Shown here piece by piece: positions 41,728 through 50,617 of a DNA stretch of 52,189 bases. A program made the position numbers and the translations under genes. Numbering within the stretch: the first letter of the stretch is position 1; the number at the start of each line of letters is the position of its first letter. The stretch spans positions 1 through 52,189 of the forward strand of contig DAHUYW010000026.1 of assembly GCA_027306915.1 (NCBI GenBank), in the 5' to 3' direction. Under the pieces are notes generated by a model. The model worked only from the letters and a program-made list of their open reading frames with translations, searched no databases and was not told the origin of the DNA. Origin of the DNA: Spirochaetales bacterium. Its GTDB lineage: Bacteria > Spirochaetota > Spirochaetia > DAHUYW01.

Positions 41728-42243
41728 CTAGGTCTCCGCGAGGATAGGCGCAAGCAGTCGGTCGACCTCTGCGATGATCTCTCGGTAGTCGCGCAGGACC
41801 TGGCGCTTGATCGCCTCGATGAACGAAAGGAGCGACGCGTCGGTGTCGGCGGGCAGCTCGTCCTCGTCGAGCACCGAGGGCTCGCCCTCGGGCGTGACGA
41901 AGATGTCGACCACCAAGTCGCGGTAGGCGAACTGGAGCGGCGAGAGAGAGACCGAGTCGACGATGTTGAAGTAGTAGCCCACCGGCCGCAGCCGCGACGG
42001 CTCGCCCGCCTCTCCGTCCAACGGGGGATCTTCCCGGTAGGTCCAGTAATAGAGGTTATAGTTTCGCTCCGGCCAGTAGACCGCGAAAGTGAAGGTTCCG
42101 GGCTCGAGGGTCGCGGAGGCGATGACCCGCCGCTCGCTGGTCACGAACCTCAGGATTCCATGGTCGATCTCGAGGGCGAGGAGATCACACTGGTAGGTAA
42201 CCACCTCCCCCGAGAGGCGAATCTTACGCTCGGTGCACGTCAC
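41728..42243 (-). CDS. DUF402 domain protein (FomD-like)
   Basis: 171 residues from GTG 42243, with a strong GGAGGAGG site. It has the DUF402 core: YWPERNYNLYYWTY, VGYYFNIVDSVSL, and FAYRDLVVDIFVTPEG followed by DEDELP, with the acidic metal-binding residues. Relatives include nucleoside di/triphosphate phosphatases and the FomD hydrolase, so nucleotide or CMP-ester hydrolysis is likely, but the substrate is unknown. It lies 13 bases after ltaE and ends one base before the GDPD start. Confidence 0.8.
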   Translation of the reverse strand: MTCTERKIRLSGEVVTYQCDLLALEIDHGILRFVTSERRVIASATLEPGTFTFAVYWPERNYNLYYWTYREDPPLDGEAGEPSRLRPVGYYFNIVDSVSLSPLQFAYRDLVVDIFVTPEGEPSVLDEDELPADTDASLLSFIEAIKRQVLRDYREIIAEVDRLLAPILAET

Positions 42244-42256
42244 GGCGCCCTCCTCC

Positions 42257-43282
42257 CTACAGCGCCAACCGTCGGATGACCTCGCAAACCGTCTCGGTGT
42301 CGGTTTCGCTCACCTCGAGGCTCGTGACCATGCGAATCGATGACTCGCCGGTCGCACTCGAGCGCACCCCTTCTCTCTCGAGCGCCGCTACCACGCTGGC
42401 CGCGGGGTTGTGCGGGGTGTCGAAGATGATGATGTTGGTCCTCACCTCGCTCGCATCGAGTGAGGCCCATTTCGTCTCGCACAGAGCCGAGGCGATCCGT
42501 CGGGCATGGTCGTGATCTTCGGCGAGCCGCTCGATGTTGTTCTCCAGGGCATAGATCCCTGCGGCGGCGAGGATTCCCGCCTGACGCATTCCGCCGCCCA
42601 GGAGCTTGCGAACACGGCGCGCCTCGGCGACGAACTCGGCGCTCCCGCAGAGCATGCTCCCAACCGGCGCTCCCAGTCCCTTCGACAGGCAGAAGGTTAC
42701 GGTGTCCGCGAAGGAGGCAAGGCGCTCGGCGCCGACGCCCGAGGCAATCGAGGCGTTGAAGAGGCGAGCCCCGTCCATGTGCATGCTCAAGGCGTGCTTC
42801 TTGGCGAAGGCGGACACTGCGGCAAGCTCCTCGACCCGGTAGAAATTTCCGCCGGCGCGGTTGTGGGTGTTCTCGACCTCGACCATCCTCGTTCGGGGGA
42901 AAAGATAGGTGGGGGGTCGCAGGCGCGCCTCAAGCAGGCTCTCGCTGAGTATCCCCCGCTCCCCGGGAACGGCTACCGGCATTACCCCGGCGATTGCCGC
43001 GAGCGAACCGAGCTCGTAATGCAGGATGTGCGCATGCTCGTGCGCGAGGACCTCTCCTCCGCGGCCGCAGTTGATGTAGAGAGGGATGAGGTTTCCCATC
43101 GAGCCGCTTGTCACGAAGAGAGCCGCCTCCTTGCCGACGAGGGCAGCCGCCATCTCCTGAAGACGGTTGACGGTCGGATCCTCGCCGTAGACATCATCCC
43201 CCACCTCCGCCTCGGCCATCGCCTTGCGCATCCCTGCGGTCGGCTTGGTGACCGTGTCGCTTCGCAGATCGATGCTCTTCAT
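42257..43282 (-). CDS. ltaE: Low-specificity L-threonine aldolase
   Basis: 341 residues with the PLP fold type I marks of threonine aldolases: [70 protein letters not shown] and the PLP lysine Lys201 in [12 protein letters not shown]. It splits threonine or allo-threonine to glycine and acetaldehyde. Its start overlaps the aroA stop by four bases, so the two are coupled. Confidence 0.94.
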   Translation of the reverse strand: MKSIDLRSDTVTKPTAGMRKAMAEAEVGDDVYGEDPTVNRLQEMAAALVGKEAALFVTSGSMGNLIPLYINCGRGGEVLAHEHAHILHYELGSLAAIAGVMPVAVPGERGILSESLLEARLRPPTYLFPRTRMVEVENTHNRAGGNFYRVEELAAVSAFAKKHALSMHMDGARLFNASIASGVGAERLASFADTVTFCLSKGLGAPVGSMLCGSAEFVAEARRVRKLLGGGMRQAGILAAAGIYALENNIERLAEDHDHARRIASALCETKWASLDASEVRTNIIIFDTPHNPAASVVAALEREGVRSSATGESSIRMVTSLEVSETDTETVCEVIRRLAL

Positions 43283-44766
43283 GGCGAGGTTGCCCGTCCC
43301 GCAACGCTGCGCGCGCCGCTCGCCTTTCCATCGGCCCGGACGGACTCGAGCAGGGAAAAGAAGCCCGGGAAGGTAACCGCCGCGGCCTCGGCGGTGCCGA
43401 TAACCGTTTCGCCGGAGGCGGCAAGGCCGGCCACCGCGAGGGCCATCACGACCCGGTGATCGTCGTGACCCTCCACATGCGCGCCGCGAAGCCGGGCGCC
43501 CGACTCAAGTCCCTCGATCGAGAGGCCGTCGGGTAGCTCCTCGATCCTTGCACCCATCTTCCGCAGCTCTTCATGCATCACCGCGATGCGGTCGGTCTCC
43601 TTCAGGCGGGCCTGCGGAACATTGACGAGCCTCGTCGTGCCCTCGGCATGGCAGGCGGTCACCGCGAGCGCGGGAAGGGCGTCGGGAATCGCATTGAGAT
43701 CGATCTCGCACCCGGCGAGACGTGCTCCGCTGCCGTCGGCTCCCGGGCCGCTCAGGGTGATGGTGTCGTCGCCTGTTTCGACGCGGCAGCCCATCCGGGC
43801 GAGGATATGCACGACCTCCTTGTCGCCCTGGGCGTCGCGCATGTCGAGGCCGCGCAGCGTGAGCGTCGAGTCGGTGATCGCTGCCGCGCACAGGAAAAAG
43901 GTGGCCGACGAGAAGTCGCCGGGCACCGCGCGGCTGAAGCCTGCATAGTGTTGCCGGCCGGGGATGAGGAAGCGCCGGAAGCCCTCGTTGCGGTAGCGGA
44001 TCCCCTGCCCGTCGAGCCAGCGGAGCGTCATCTCGACATAGGGGCGCTCGTTGAGGAGCGGGACCTCGATCTCAGAGTCGCCCCCGGCGAGGGGACAGGC
44101 CATGAGGAGGCTCGAGAGGTACTGGCTGGTGTGAGCCTCGAGCGCGGTGCGGCCGCCCGACAGCGGGCCGCGAATCGTAACCGGAGCGCAGCCGTTGTTC
44201 TTGAGAGCGCTCGCGCTCGCGCCGAGCCTCTCGAGGCTGTCGAGGAGGGGCTGGATGGGGCGGCCGCGGATCTGCTTGTCCCCGTCGAAGGTTATCGCGG
44301 CGCTCCCCAGCGCGGCCGCTCCGGCGGCCAGGTAGAGGGTGGTTCCCGAGTTCATGACGTCGATTGGCCGCGCGGGCGAAGCGATGCGCCCGCCGGTGCC
44401 CCGCACCACAATCTCGACGAGCTCGCCGGAGCCCGCCTCGCCGCTCGTGCCGCTGCCCTCGCGGGTTTCTCCGGCACGGGCACGTCCAGTGCGGGCACCT
44501 CCGGCGTCCCCGTGGTTCCCGGGCTCCGCGCTTGCTGCGAAGGGGGCGCTTCCGGCGTTAGGCTCTCCCCACCGCTCTTCGATCTCGGCCCCAAGGGCGC
44601 GGCACGCCCCGACGCAGGCGCGCGCGTCACCTGAGTCGAGGGGACGGAGGATGCGGCTCTCCCCTTCGGCAAGCGTCGCGATGATGAGCGCCCGAATGGT
44701 GTGTGATTTCGACGCCGGAATGGTCGCCTCGCCCTGGAGGCGGCCCGGCCTGATGGTGACGTTCAC
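43279..44766 (-). CDS. aroA: 3-phosphoshikimate 1-carboxyvinyltransferase (EPSP synthase)
   Basis: 495 residues from GTG 44766 (AGGAG six bases upstream). EPSP synthase marks: [20 protein letters not shown] with Lys20, [50 protein letters not shown] and [11 protein letters not shown]. It makes EPSP from shikimate-3-phosphate and PEP in the aromatic pathway. The protein is longer than usual because of a Gly/Ala/Glu-rich insertion at about residues 68-115, which has the compositional look of similar expansions in other genes here. It heads the aroA-ltaE-DUF402-GDPD operon. Confidence 0.95.
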   Translation of the reverse strand: MNVTIRPGRLQGEATIPASKSHTIRALIIATLAEGESRILRPLDSGDARACVGACRALGAEIEERWGEPNAGSAPFAASAEPGNHGDAGGARTGRARAGETREGSGTSGEAGSGELVEIVVRGTGGRIASPARPIDVMNSGTTLYLAAGAAALGSAAITFDGDKQIRGRPIQPLLDSLERLGASASALKNNGCAPVTIRGPLSGGRTALEAHTSQYLSSLLMACPLAGGDSEIEVPLLNERPYVEMTLRWLDGQGIRYRNEGFRRFLIPGRQHYAGFSRAVPGDFSSATFFLCAAAITDSTLTLRGLDMRDAQGDKEVVHILARMGCRVETGDDTITLSGPGADGSGARLAGCEIDLNAIPDALPALAVTACHAEGTTRLVNVPQARLKETDRIAVMHEELRKMGARIEELPDGLSIEGLESGARLRGAHVEGHDDHRVVMALAVAGLAASGETVIGTAEAAAVTFPGFFSLLESVRADGKASGARSVAGRATSP

Positions 44767-44784
44767 CTATGCTCCTGTTTGTCA

Positions 44785-44813
44785 ATTGTAGCGGAGGAGA
44801 GGGGCAAAAGCAA
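44785..44813 (-). promoter_or_regulatory. sigma70-like promoter for the aroA operon
   Basis: On the minus strand: TTGCTT (44813-44808), 17 bases, TACAAT (44790-44785). Predicted start near 44778 leaves a very short leader of about 12 bases that is mostly the ribosome site. Confidence 0.55.
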
Positions 44814-44960
44814 CGGCACCGGCCGCTTCCGACGCCTCTGCGCCGGCACCTGTCTGCGACGCGCGCGTTCGCTCGCGTCGCCGCTGTCGGTGTGGCGGCC
44901 CAAACGGATCAGACTCCGCCGGCCGCCGCGCGGAAGCGGGGTGTGTCCCGGATGCGCGGC

Positions 44961-46097
44961 CTACGGCGATCCGTAGAAGATCGTCGCAGAGCCGCTGGAC
45001 GGAAGCCCGACCCACAGGAAATTGCTGCCGTCGTAAGCGATCCCGTCGAGGTAGGCGGTCGTAGTCAGGCTCGGGCCCAGCGTAGGAGTCGACCAGGAGG
45101 TCCCGGCAGAGCTCGTGCGCATCGTGCCGCCCGCCCCGACCGCTACGAAGCCGGCCCCCGGTGTACCGTAGGCGACCGCCCGAAGCTCTTGGGTCGTGCC
45201 GGATCCTCCCGATGGCGCCGACCAACTGACCGCGCCGTTCGTGCTGGTCACGATCGTTCCTCCCTCGCCTACGGCGACGAAGGTCGGCGTGGGCGTCGTG
45301 CCGACCTTGCCGAAAGCGACCCCGTACAGATTCGCGCTCGTCACCGTCGACGTCACGGATGTCCAGTGCAGCCCGTCGTTGCTCGTGAGAATGGTCCCCT
45401 TCGCCCCGACTGCGACGAAGCCTGAGCTACCGCCCACGCTGCCGGCGGCAACCGCGGAAAGAGGCGGCACTCCGCTCAGCGGAACGGCCGTCCAGCTTGT
45501 GCCGTCCGCGCTCGTGACGATCGTCCCTCCGGCCGGATTGAGGTTGGAGCCGACCGCGACCCAGGTCCCGTTGCCGAAGGCGACCCCGCTGAGCGACGAG
45601 ACTCCGAAGAGCGAGTGTCCGGTCCAGGTCGCGCCGGCGGGGCTCGTGAGAATCGTTCCCCCCGATCCGACCGCGACGAAGCCAGCGCTCCCGCTCACCA
45701 TACCGAAGGCAGCTGCGGTGAGGTCCAGGGCGGTGTCCGAAACCTGGGAGTAGAAGCCCGCGCTCGAAGAGAGCGCGCCGCTCTCGGACAGGATCAGTCC
45801 GCCGGCTCCGACGATCACGTAGGCGGGAGTAACGGTGTCCACGGCCACCCCGGTGAGCGCCAGGGACTGCCACGCGGCAGGCACCGCGAGCGCAGCGCGG
45901 GTAGCGCCCGGCGAAGCGACGACGGGATTCGCGCAGCCGAAAAGAGCCAGCGACGCCGTGATAGCCACGGACGCGCACGCGGCCTTGAGCCATGCCCGGC
46001 CGGGGGAGGTGCGAAGGATTGCGCAGGCGAAAATCTGTCTCTCCGTACGAATGCCTCTTCGACTGCAGATTGTATGAGGTGGGGCGGAGAAGGGCAA
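44961..46097 (-). CDS. lipoprotein with sialidase-like/beta-propeller repeats
   Basis: 378 residues in the longest frame. The lipobox is LALFGC (near residue 56), so the true start is probably a non-ATG codon downstream of ATG 46097; no clear ribosome site decides it. The mature part is at least six repeats of the form F-V-A-V-G-x-G-G-T-I-x-T-S-x-D-G-x-x-W, each followed by L-x-x-V-A-F/Y-G, as in YCF48/sialidase-like beta-propellers. These are often secreted or surface proteins; no catalytic sialidase residues were recognised. The function is unknown. It is divergent from the omptin gene. Confidence 0.75.
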   Translation of the reverse strand: MPFSAPPHTICSRRGIRTERQIFACAILRTSPGRAWLKAACASVAITASLALFGCANPVVASPGATRAALAVPAAWQSLALTGVAVDTVTPAYVIVGAGGLILSESGALSSSAGFYSQVSDTALDLTAAAFGMVSGSAGFVAVGSGGTILTSPAGATWTGHSLFGVSSLSGVAFGNGTWVAVGSNLNPAGGTIVTSADGTSWTAVPLSGVPPLSAVAAGSVGGSSGFVAVGAKGTILTSNDGLHWTSVTSTVTSANLYGVAFGKVGTTPTPTFVAVGEGGTIVTSTNGAVSWSAPSGGSGTTQELRAVAYGTPGAGFVAVGAGGTMRTSSAGTSWSTPTLGPSLTTTAYLDGIAYDGSNFLWVGLPSSGSATIFYGSP

Positions 46098-46298
46098 CAG
46101 GGCACGCCGCGCATTCCCGCTCTTGGGCGGTCAGCCACCGGCTTGCGCGGTCGAAAAGCGCCCCGCCGGCGATGTGCGCATTCATGCGCCGCTTCGCAGG
46201 GGGCGGCCGGAGGTAGCCGAAGGCGGCCGGAAGCGCCGCGAGCCCTCGTCCGATCCGCCGATTGTTATTTTCCCGCGACTGTGGCTAGGTGATGAGGG

Positions 46299-47327
46299 AT
46301 GCGTGGACAACCGCCGCGAAACAGCCGACCGAGCTACCTCCGAGCCCGTCCCCTTGCAGCAGCGACGGCGCTCTTCCTCGCGGCCGCGGCTGCAAGCGCC
46401 CAGTCCGCGGCGCCCGGACCCGCTCCCTCCCGCGCCGACTCTCCCATCACCCTTTCGATCGGGGCGGACAGCGGAGTCCTGTGGGGAATGGCTACCGAGC
46501 TCGTCTACGTCGGAAGCTACAAGCTGAGCGAGCTCGACTACCCCCTGCAGCCGGTCGTCTATGCGGGAGGCCGGATCGAGCTCGGCGCTTTCGGCGGGCT
46601 CGACCTCTCGGTGCGGTTCCGCGGAGGCATCCCCACCTATACCGGCTCGATGACGGACTCGGACTACCTCAACTACGACGGCGTGAAGACCAACTTTTCC
46701 CAGAGCGACAGCTACCTCGAGAGGGCTATCCTCCTGGACGCGCGCCTCGGGTGGAAGGTCGAGGCCCTTCCTTTTCTCACCTTCGAGCCTTTCCTAGCCT
46801 ACAAGTATCTCGATATGAAGTGGTCGGCCCACGACGGCTACTACCAATATCCGCCGCAGACCTCGCCGCCCTACTCCCCGTGGTCGCCCTCCGAGCCGAA
46901 GGTTCCGCTCTCTGGGACGGTCCTCACCTACAGCCAGACCTTCGTCATCCCGGCCGCGGGACTACGGGTAATCGGGAGGCTCTCGGACCGCCTCATCCTC
47001 GACGGCTCGGTCGCGCTGTCTCCCTTTGCGGTCCTGAACGACGTCGACGAGCACCCCCTGCGCTACCTCATCTTCTACGACTCGATGGCGGGAGGATTCT
47101 ACGTAGAGCCGTCTCTCGCGGTTTCCTGGCAGCCTGCCGGCAACCTCGAGCTCTTCGTGCGCCTCTCCTACCTGAGCATCGTCGAGCCGAACACGGGAAC
47201 CACCGTGATGCTCGACACGAATCTGAACGACGCGCAGTACGGGGTTCCGACCCTCCTCACGGGCCAGAGCTCGGGGGGCACCCTCTCCACCTTCGGGGTC
47301 GAGGTGGGGGCGCGGCTCACGTGGTGA
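46299..47327 (+). CDS. Omptin family outer-membrane protease
   Basis: 342 residues. The signal peptide at about 1-34 ends AAAASAQ. A 10-strand-type beta barrel follows with omptin motifs: GVLWGMATELVY, LSELDYPLQP, and GGIPTYTGSMTDSDYLN with the catalytic pair Asp120/Asp122 (OmpT Asp83/Asp85). Next come SQSDSYLERAILLDARLGWKV and NDVDEHPLRY with Asp250 and His252 (OmpT Asp210/His212). All four catalytic positions are present, so it should be an active surface endopeptidase. The C-terminus ends VGARLTW, a barrel-assembly type aromatic end. The ribosome site is weak, but an in-frame stop just upstream fixes the earliest start. Confidence 0.88.
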   Translation: MRGQPPRNSRPSYLRARPLAAATALFLAAAAASAQSAAPGPAPSRADSPITLSIGADSGVLWGMATELVYVGSYKLSELDYPLQPVVYAGGRIELGAFGGLDLSVRFRGGIPTYTGSMTDSDYLNYDGVKTNFSQSDSYLERAILLDARLGWKVEALPFLTFEPFLAYKYLDMKWSAHDGYYQYPPQTSPPYSPWSPSEPKVPLSGTVLTYSQTFVIPAAGLRVIGRLSDRLILDGSVALSPFAVLNDVDEHPLRYLIFYDSMAGGFYVEPSLAVSWQPAGNLELFVRLSYLSIVEPNTGTTVMLDTNLNDAQYGVPTLLTGQSSGGTLSTFGVEVGARLTW

Positions 47328-47445
47328 GCGGCTCCGCACGCGCGAAAATGCCTCGCCGGGGAATGTGCTGACGCGGTCTCGCCAATCGGCGACTTGGACT
47401 CCTCTGCAGGCAAGGGTGTATACTTGCTGCCGGGGTAAATAGGCG

Positions 47446-47796
47446 ATGACGAAAACTCCGCGGCTCGAGTCCGCGCGGGAAGTGCTCAGACAGCACGCTC
47501 ACCTTTTCCGCCGCGCCTACATCTTCGGCTCGGTAGCACGGGGCGAGGACGACGAGTGGAGCGACGTCGATGTGATTCTCGTGCGCGAGACTGAGCTACC
47601 CTTCACCGAGCGCGCACGGGAGGTCCTTCCGCTTGCCAAGGCGCTCCTGCCAGTGGACCTCCTCATCTATACCCCGGCCGAGCTCAGATCCTTACGGCGC
47701 ACGCGAGCTTTCGTACGCGAGGCGGTCGAAAAAGGAATTCGAGTTGAAGGAGAGCAGAAAAGAGGGGCGAAGGTGGCTCGAGCAGGCGAAGGCTGA
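47446..47796 (+). CDS. MNT-type minimal nucleotidyltransferase (MntA-like antitoxin)
   Basis: 116 residues with the nucleotidyltransferase motif GSVARGEDDEWSDVDVI (G-S, then D-x-D at about 38-40) and the DLLIYTPAEL strand carrying the third acidic residue. MNT proteins paired with HEPN proteins act as antitoxins that adenylylate the toxin. The last 53 bases overlap the HEPN gene. TATACT at 47419-47424 with TTGGAC 19 bases upstream may be the promoter. Confidence 0.85.
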   Translation: MTKTPRLESAREVLRQHAHLFRRAYIFGSVARGEDDEWSDVDVILVRETELPFTERAREVLPLAKALLPVDLLIYTPAELRSLRRTRAFVREAVEKGIRVEGEQKRGAKVARAGEG

Positions 47797-48136
47797 TCTG
47801 GAGTTCGCGGAGTACGCCCTCGACGGTGACTTCCACGCGCACGCCTGCTTCGAAGCCCACCAGGCCGCCGAGAAGGCCCTCAAGGCGATTCACTACGCGC
47901 TGCTCGGCAAGCGGACCGTCCTCGGCCACTCGACTTCCCAGCTCGCACACGAAGCGGGATTCACTAAGGTGGACAACGAGCTCCTGCTTGTTCTTGACCA
48001 GTACTACATCCCCACCCGGTATCCGAGCGGGCTTCCGGACGGGATCCCTGCGAAAGCCTACACGGCGCGGCAGGCGCGCGAGGCTGTCGGTACCGCGCGC
48101 GAGGTGGTCGTGGCCGTGGAGCAGTCGCTGAAGTAG
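47744..48136 (+). CDS. HEPN domain protein (HepT-like toxin)
   Basis: 130 residues from TTG 47744 (AAAAAGGA upstream); the longer ATG frame at 47633 runs through the MNT gene and is not supported. HEPN marks: WLEQAKADLEFAEYALDGDF, FEAHQAAEKALKAIHYAL, and the R-x4-H RNase motif in GKRTVLGHS, then YYIPTRYP. Antitoxin-then-toxin order with overlap is the standard MNT/HEPN design. The Tyr that follows the R-x4-H motif in well-studied HepT proteins is not obvious here. Confidence 0.85.
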   Translation: MKESRKEGRRWLEQAKADLEFAEYALDGDFHAHACFEAHQAAEKALKAIHYALLGKRTVLGHSTSQLAHEAGFTKVDNELLLVLDQYYIPTRYPSGLPDGIPAKAYTARQAREAVGTAREVVVAVEQSLK

Positions 48137-48182
48137 GCTGCATGCGGTGCCGCCGGTCGTTTCATCGGCTACTCGGCGCCCT

Positions 48183-48815
48183 TCAGGGCAGGGTGATCTT
48201 GACCCAGTCGACGTCGCCCGCCGGGCTCAAGAAGCAGTTGATGCTTTGACCCGGGGTCATCGCTATCGGGTTCGTCGGCACGCCGCCTGAGATCGGGCTG
48301 TCGTCGGGCTCATAGGCGGTTGTGGCGGCGGTCGTCAAGTAGTAGCTGTAGCTGCTGCTCGGCGAGGTGAGGACGCGGAGCGCATAGGGACCGGTTGCGG
48401 CGGTGGCTCCGGTTGAGTCGCCGGGAGGCGCACTGTAGCCGCTGACGCGCACGTAGAGTACCGTGCCCGAGGGAAGCGGAGTGGAAGGCTTGTAGTCGAT
48501 GTAGGCGAAGCCCGGCTGCGCGCTGTTCGGATTGCTGCCGTAGCCGCTGTCGCCGTCGACGGCAAGGGTCCCCGTTGCGGGGCTGGTCCAGGGGTTGGCC
48601 GAGCTCACGACCCCCGTGGCGCTGAACAGGCCGATGACGTCGAAGCCTGCGCCATTCCCGGTCCCGGTCGGATTATAGGTGTCGATCACGATCTCGCTGT
48701 AGGTGGTGGTCGTCGGGGTCGTCGGGGTCGTCGGCGACGGACAACCGAGAAGCAGGCCGAGGAATAGGACCGGGAAACCAAAGCGGGCTATCAGGTTCAA
48801 GCTTCGAGCAGTCAT
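48183..48815 (-). CDS. PPC-domain lipoprotein, short paralogue
   Basis: About 210 residues from ATG 48815, chosen for its GGAGGTGG ribosome site; the lipobox LLLGC follows a normal signal. After a Pro/Thr linker comes a beta-rich domain beginning YSEIVIDTYNPTGTGNGAGF. The C-terminus YEPDDSPISGGVPTNPIAMT, then GDVDWVKITLP, is typical of bacterial pre-peptidase C-terminal (PPC) domains. Most of the mature part is nearly identical at DNA level to the C-terminal half of the next lipoprotein gene upstream. It is a probable surface lipoprotein of unknown role. TATACT before it may be a -10 box. Confidence 0.8.
   Translation of the reverse strand: MTARSLNLIARFGFPVLFLGLLLGCPSPTTPTTPTTTTYSEIVIDTYNPTGTGNGAGFDVIGLFSATGVVSSANPWTSPATGTLAVDGDSGYGSNPNSAQPGFAYIDYKPSTPLPSGTVLYVRVSGYSAPPGDSTGATAATGPYALRVLTSPSSSYSYYLTTAATTAYEPDDSPISGGVPTNPIAMTPGQSINCFLSPAGDVDWVKITLP
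48272..48712. repeat. 441-bp near-identical direct repeat, copy 1
   Basis: Matches 49074-49514 at an offset of 802 bases with five substitutions by eye and no gaps (about 98.9% identity). It encodes the shared beta and PPC domains of the two lipoproteins. Confidence 0.95.
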
Positions 48816-48987
48816 GACCACCTCCGTCCGCCACATAGTATAAGTTTCGTATCCGCGAAGCTGCCTCGCGAGCATAATAATGAAAAAGTACGATACCCTG
48901 ACGACACTTTTTTTCGGTGCCCCTCCTGCCTGCCCTTGCCGCGGCCGGACGGCAAGGCGGCTCGCTTCCCCGAGGAGGGGGATGCGC

Positions 48988-50415
48988 CTAGGGCAGGGTG
49001 ATCTCTATCCAGTCGACATCCCCGCCGGTGAGGTAGCTGTTGATGCTCTGGCCGGGCGTCATCGCGATCGGGCTCGTCGGCACGCCGCCTGAGATCGGGC
49101 TGTCGTCGGGCTCATAGGCGGTTGTGGCGGCGGTCGTCGAGTAGTAGCTGTAGCTGCTGCTCGGCGAGGTGAGGACGCGGAGCGCATAGGGACCGGTTGC
49201 GGCGGTGGCTCCGGTTGAGTCGCCGGGAGGCGCACTGTAGCCGCTGACGCGCACGTAGAGCACCGTGCCCGAGGGAAGCGGAGTGGAAGGCTTGTAGTCG
49301 ATGTAGGCGAAGCCCGGCTGCGCGCCGTTCGGATTGCTGCCGTAGCCGCTGTCGCCGTCGACCGCAAGGGTCCCCGTTGCGGGGCTGGTCCAGGGGTTGG
49401 CCGAGCTCACGACCCCCGTGGCGCTGAACAGGCCGATGACGTCGAAGCCTGCGCCATTCCCGGTCCCGGTCGGATTGTAGGTGTCGATCACGATCTCGCT
49501 GTAGGTGGTGGTCGGCGGCGTCTGGATCTCCTGGATGGCGATCGTGTTGTCCTTGCCGATCGCCGCCGTGGCGGCCTTGCCGTCCTGGTCGGTCCCGGTG
49601 ACGACGTAGGCGTTCTGATCGGCGTCGTACTGAACCGCAGTTGCCATGATCAGGTAGGACTGCAGCCGGCCCTCGAAAAAGTGCTTGAGCTTGGCGAGGA
49701 ATCCGGGGAAGGGAAGAGTCCGATGGTCCCGGAAGTCGGCACGTCCTCTTGGCGTCGCCCAGGTTCCGATCACCAGGGGCCTCGAGACGACCACGTGCCG
49801 CCCGTGGGGGGCTGGAAACACCCTCCAATAAACGCCGACCGTTGTGCCGGCGGGGATCGAGATGCGGCCGCGGTCGAAGCCCTTCGAGTTCTCGGCGTAT
49901 CCGACGATCATCCTGCCGTCTGCGCTCATCGCCGTCACGTGGTATTCCCATCCATGGTGTCGATACATGCCTTCCGGTCCCTCACCCGGCCCGGGGGAGA
50001 GATCGCCGGGGAGCGAGCCGTCCTTTTCGACGAGGTCGATCTTACCGTCGGAATGAATCTCCCATGCGCCGGGAGAGCCGTCGTTTCGCTCGCCGACGAC
50101 GAGAACCTGCAGGGGCAGCGCGTCCGCATCAGGAGATTGCGGGACCACGGCATAGCTCGCGGCCTCGACGCAGGTGACGCTCTCGCCGGTGGCAGGATCC
50201 AAGGCGGTAACATCCTCCTTCATTCCGGTGACGCTGGTGTAGACGGCAATGTTGCGCGCGGCGTCGTTGGTCACGCTGACGGAGCCGCCGGTTGAGCCCT
50301 GCGTGGCCGCCGGCGACGGCTGGTCCTTGGGGCCAACCCCGATCTGGGATGGCGAGCATGCAATCATGAGTATGCTAATAAAAAAAGATACGGATAAGAA
50401 GATCCTTACCTTCAT
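48988..50415 (-). CDS. PPC-domain lipoprotein, long paralogue
   Basis: 475 residues from ATG 50415, where the lipobox is SILMIAC and AGGAAGGGG precedes. Residues about 30-290 form a unique domain (TSVTGMKEDVTALDPATGES, LQVLVVGERNDGSPGAWEI, GWEYHVTAMSADGRMIVGYA, then AVQYDADQNAYVVTGTDQDG), somewhat propeller-like. The last 175 residues repeat the short paralogue almost exactly, ending EPDDSP...GDVDWIEITLP. The role is unknown. The near-identical tail and distinct head suggest recent duplication with domain swapping. Confidence 0.82.
   Translation of the reverse strand: MKVRIFLSVSFFISILMIACSPSQIGVGPKDQPSPAATQGSTGGSVSVTNDAARNIAVYTSVTGMKEDVTALDPATGESVTCVEAASYAVVPQSPDADALPLQVLVVGERNDGSPGAWEIHSDGKIDLVEKDGSLPGDLSPGPGEGPEGMYRHHGWEYHVTAMSADGRMIVGYAENSKGFDRGRISIPAGTTVGVYWRVFPAPHGRHVVVSRPLVIGTWATPRGRADFRDHRTLPFPGFLAKLKHFFEGRLQSYLIMATAVQYDADQNAYVVTGTDQDGKAATAAIGKDNTIAIQEIQTPPTTTYSEIVIDTYNPTGTGNGAGFDVIGLFSATGVVSSANPWTSPATGTLAVDGDSGYGSNPNGAQPGFAYIDYKPSTPLPSGTVLYVRVSGYSAPPGDSTGATAATGPYALRVLTSPSSSYSYYSTTAATTAYEPDDSPISGGVPTSPIAMTPGQSINSYLTGGDVDWIEITLP
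49074..49514. repeat. 441-bp near-identical direct repeat, copy 2
   Basis: Partner of 48272-48712 in the same orientation. The boundaries fall inside the two genes, at the end of the linker and in the PPC domain. Confidence 0.95.
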
Positions 50416-50471
50416 GCGCGACCCCTTCCTGCTCTCGCGGTCGATCGAGCGTTCCGTAACGTATTCGGACA

Positions 50472-50501
50472 ACTATATCACAGTACGACCTTTTTGGCTA
50501 A
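50472..50501 (-). promoter_or_regulatory. sigma70-like promoter for the long PPC lipoprotein
   Basis: On the minus strand: TTAGCC (50501-50496), 18 bases, TATAGT (50477-50472), about 50 bases before the ATG at 50415. Confidence 0.45.
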
Positions 50502-50507
50502 GCGCCA

Positions 50508-50549
50508 CGGCAGAGTGATTTTGATCCAATCGACGTCGCGGGCAGGCAG
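50508..50549 (-). pseudogene. third PPC-domain tail fragment
   Basis: On the minus strand this reads LPARDVDWIKITLP, the same C-terminus as the two PPC lipoproteins (GDVDWVKITLP and GDVDWIEITLP), but without their stop codon. It runs on as WRLAKKVVL before a stop. The DNA resembles the 3' end of the short paralogue (for example GTCGACGTCGC) with scattered changes. Nothing recognisable precedes it. It is a relic of a third gene copy. Confidence 0.65.
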
Positions 50550-50556
50550 TTGGCGG

Positions 50557-50585
50557 TTGGGACCCAATCGTTTCAGTGCTATAGT
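50557..50585 (+). promoter_or_regulatory. sigma70-like promoter for the repeat adhesin
   Basis: TTGGGA (50557-50562), 17 bases, TATAGT (50580-50585). Predicted start is near 50592; the ribosome site AAAGGAGA is at 50601-50608. Confidence 0.55.
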
Positions 50586-50617
50586 GTTATCGATAGCGAG
50601 AAAGGAGACCGGCCAGC

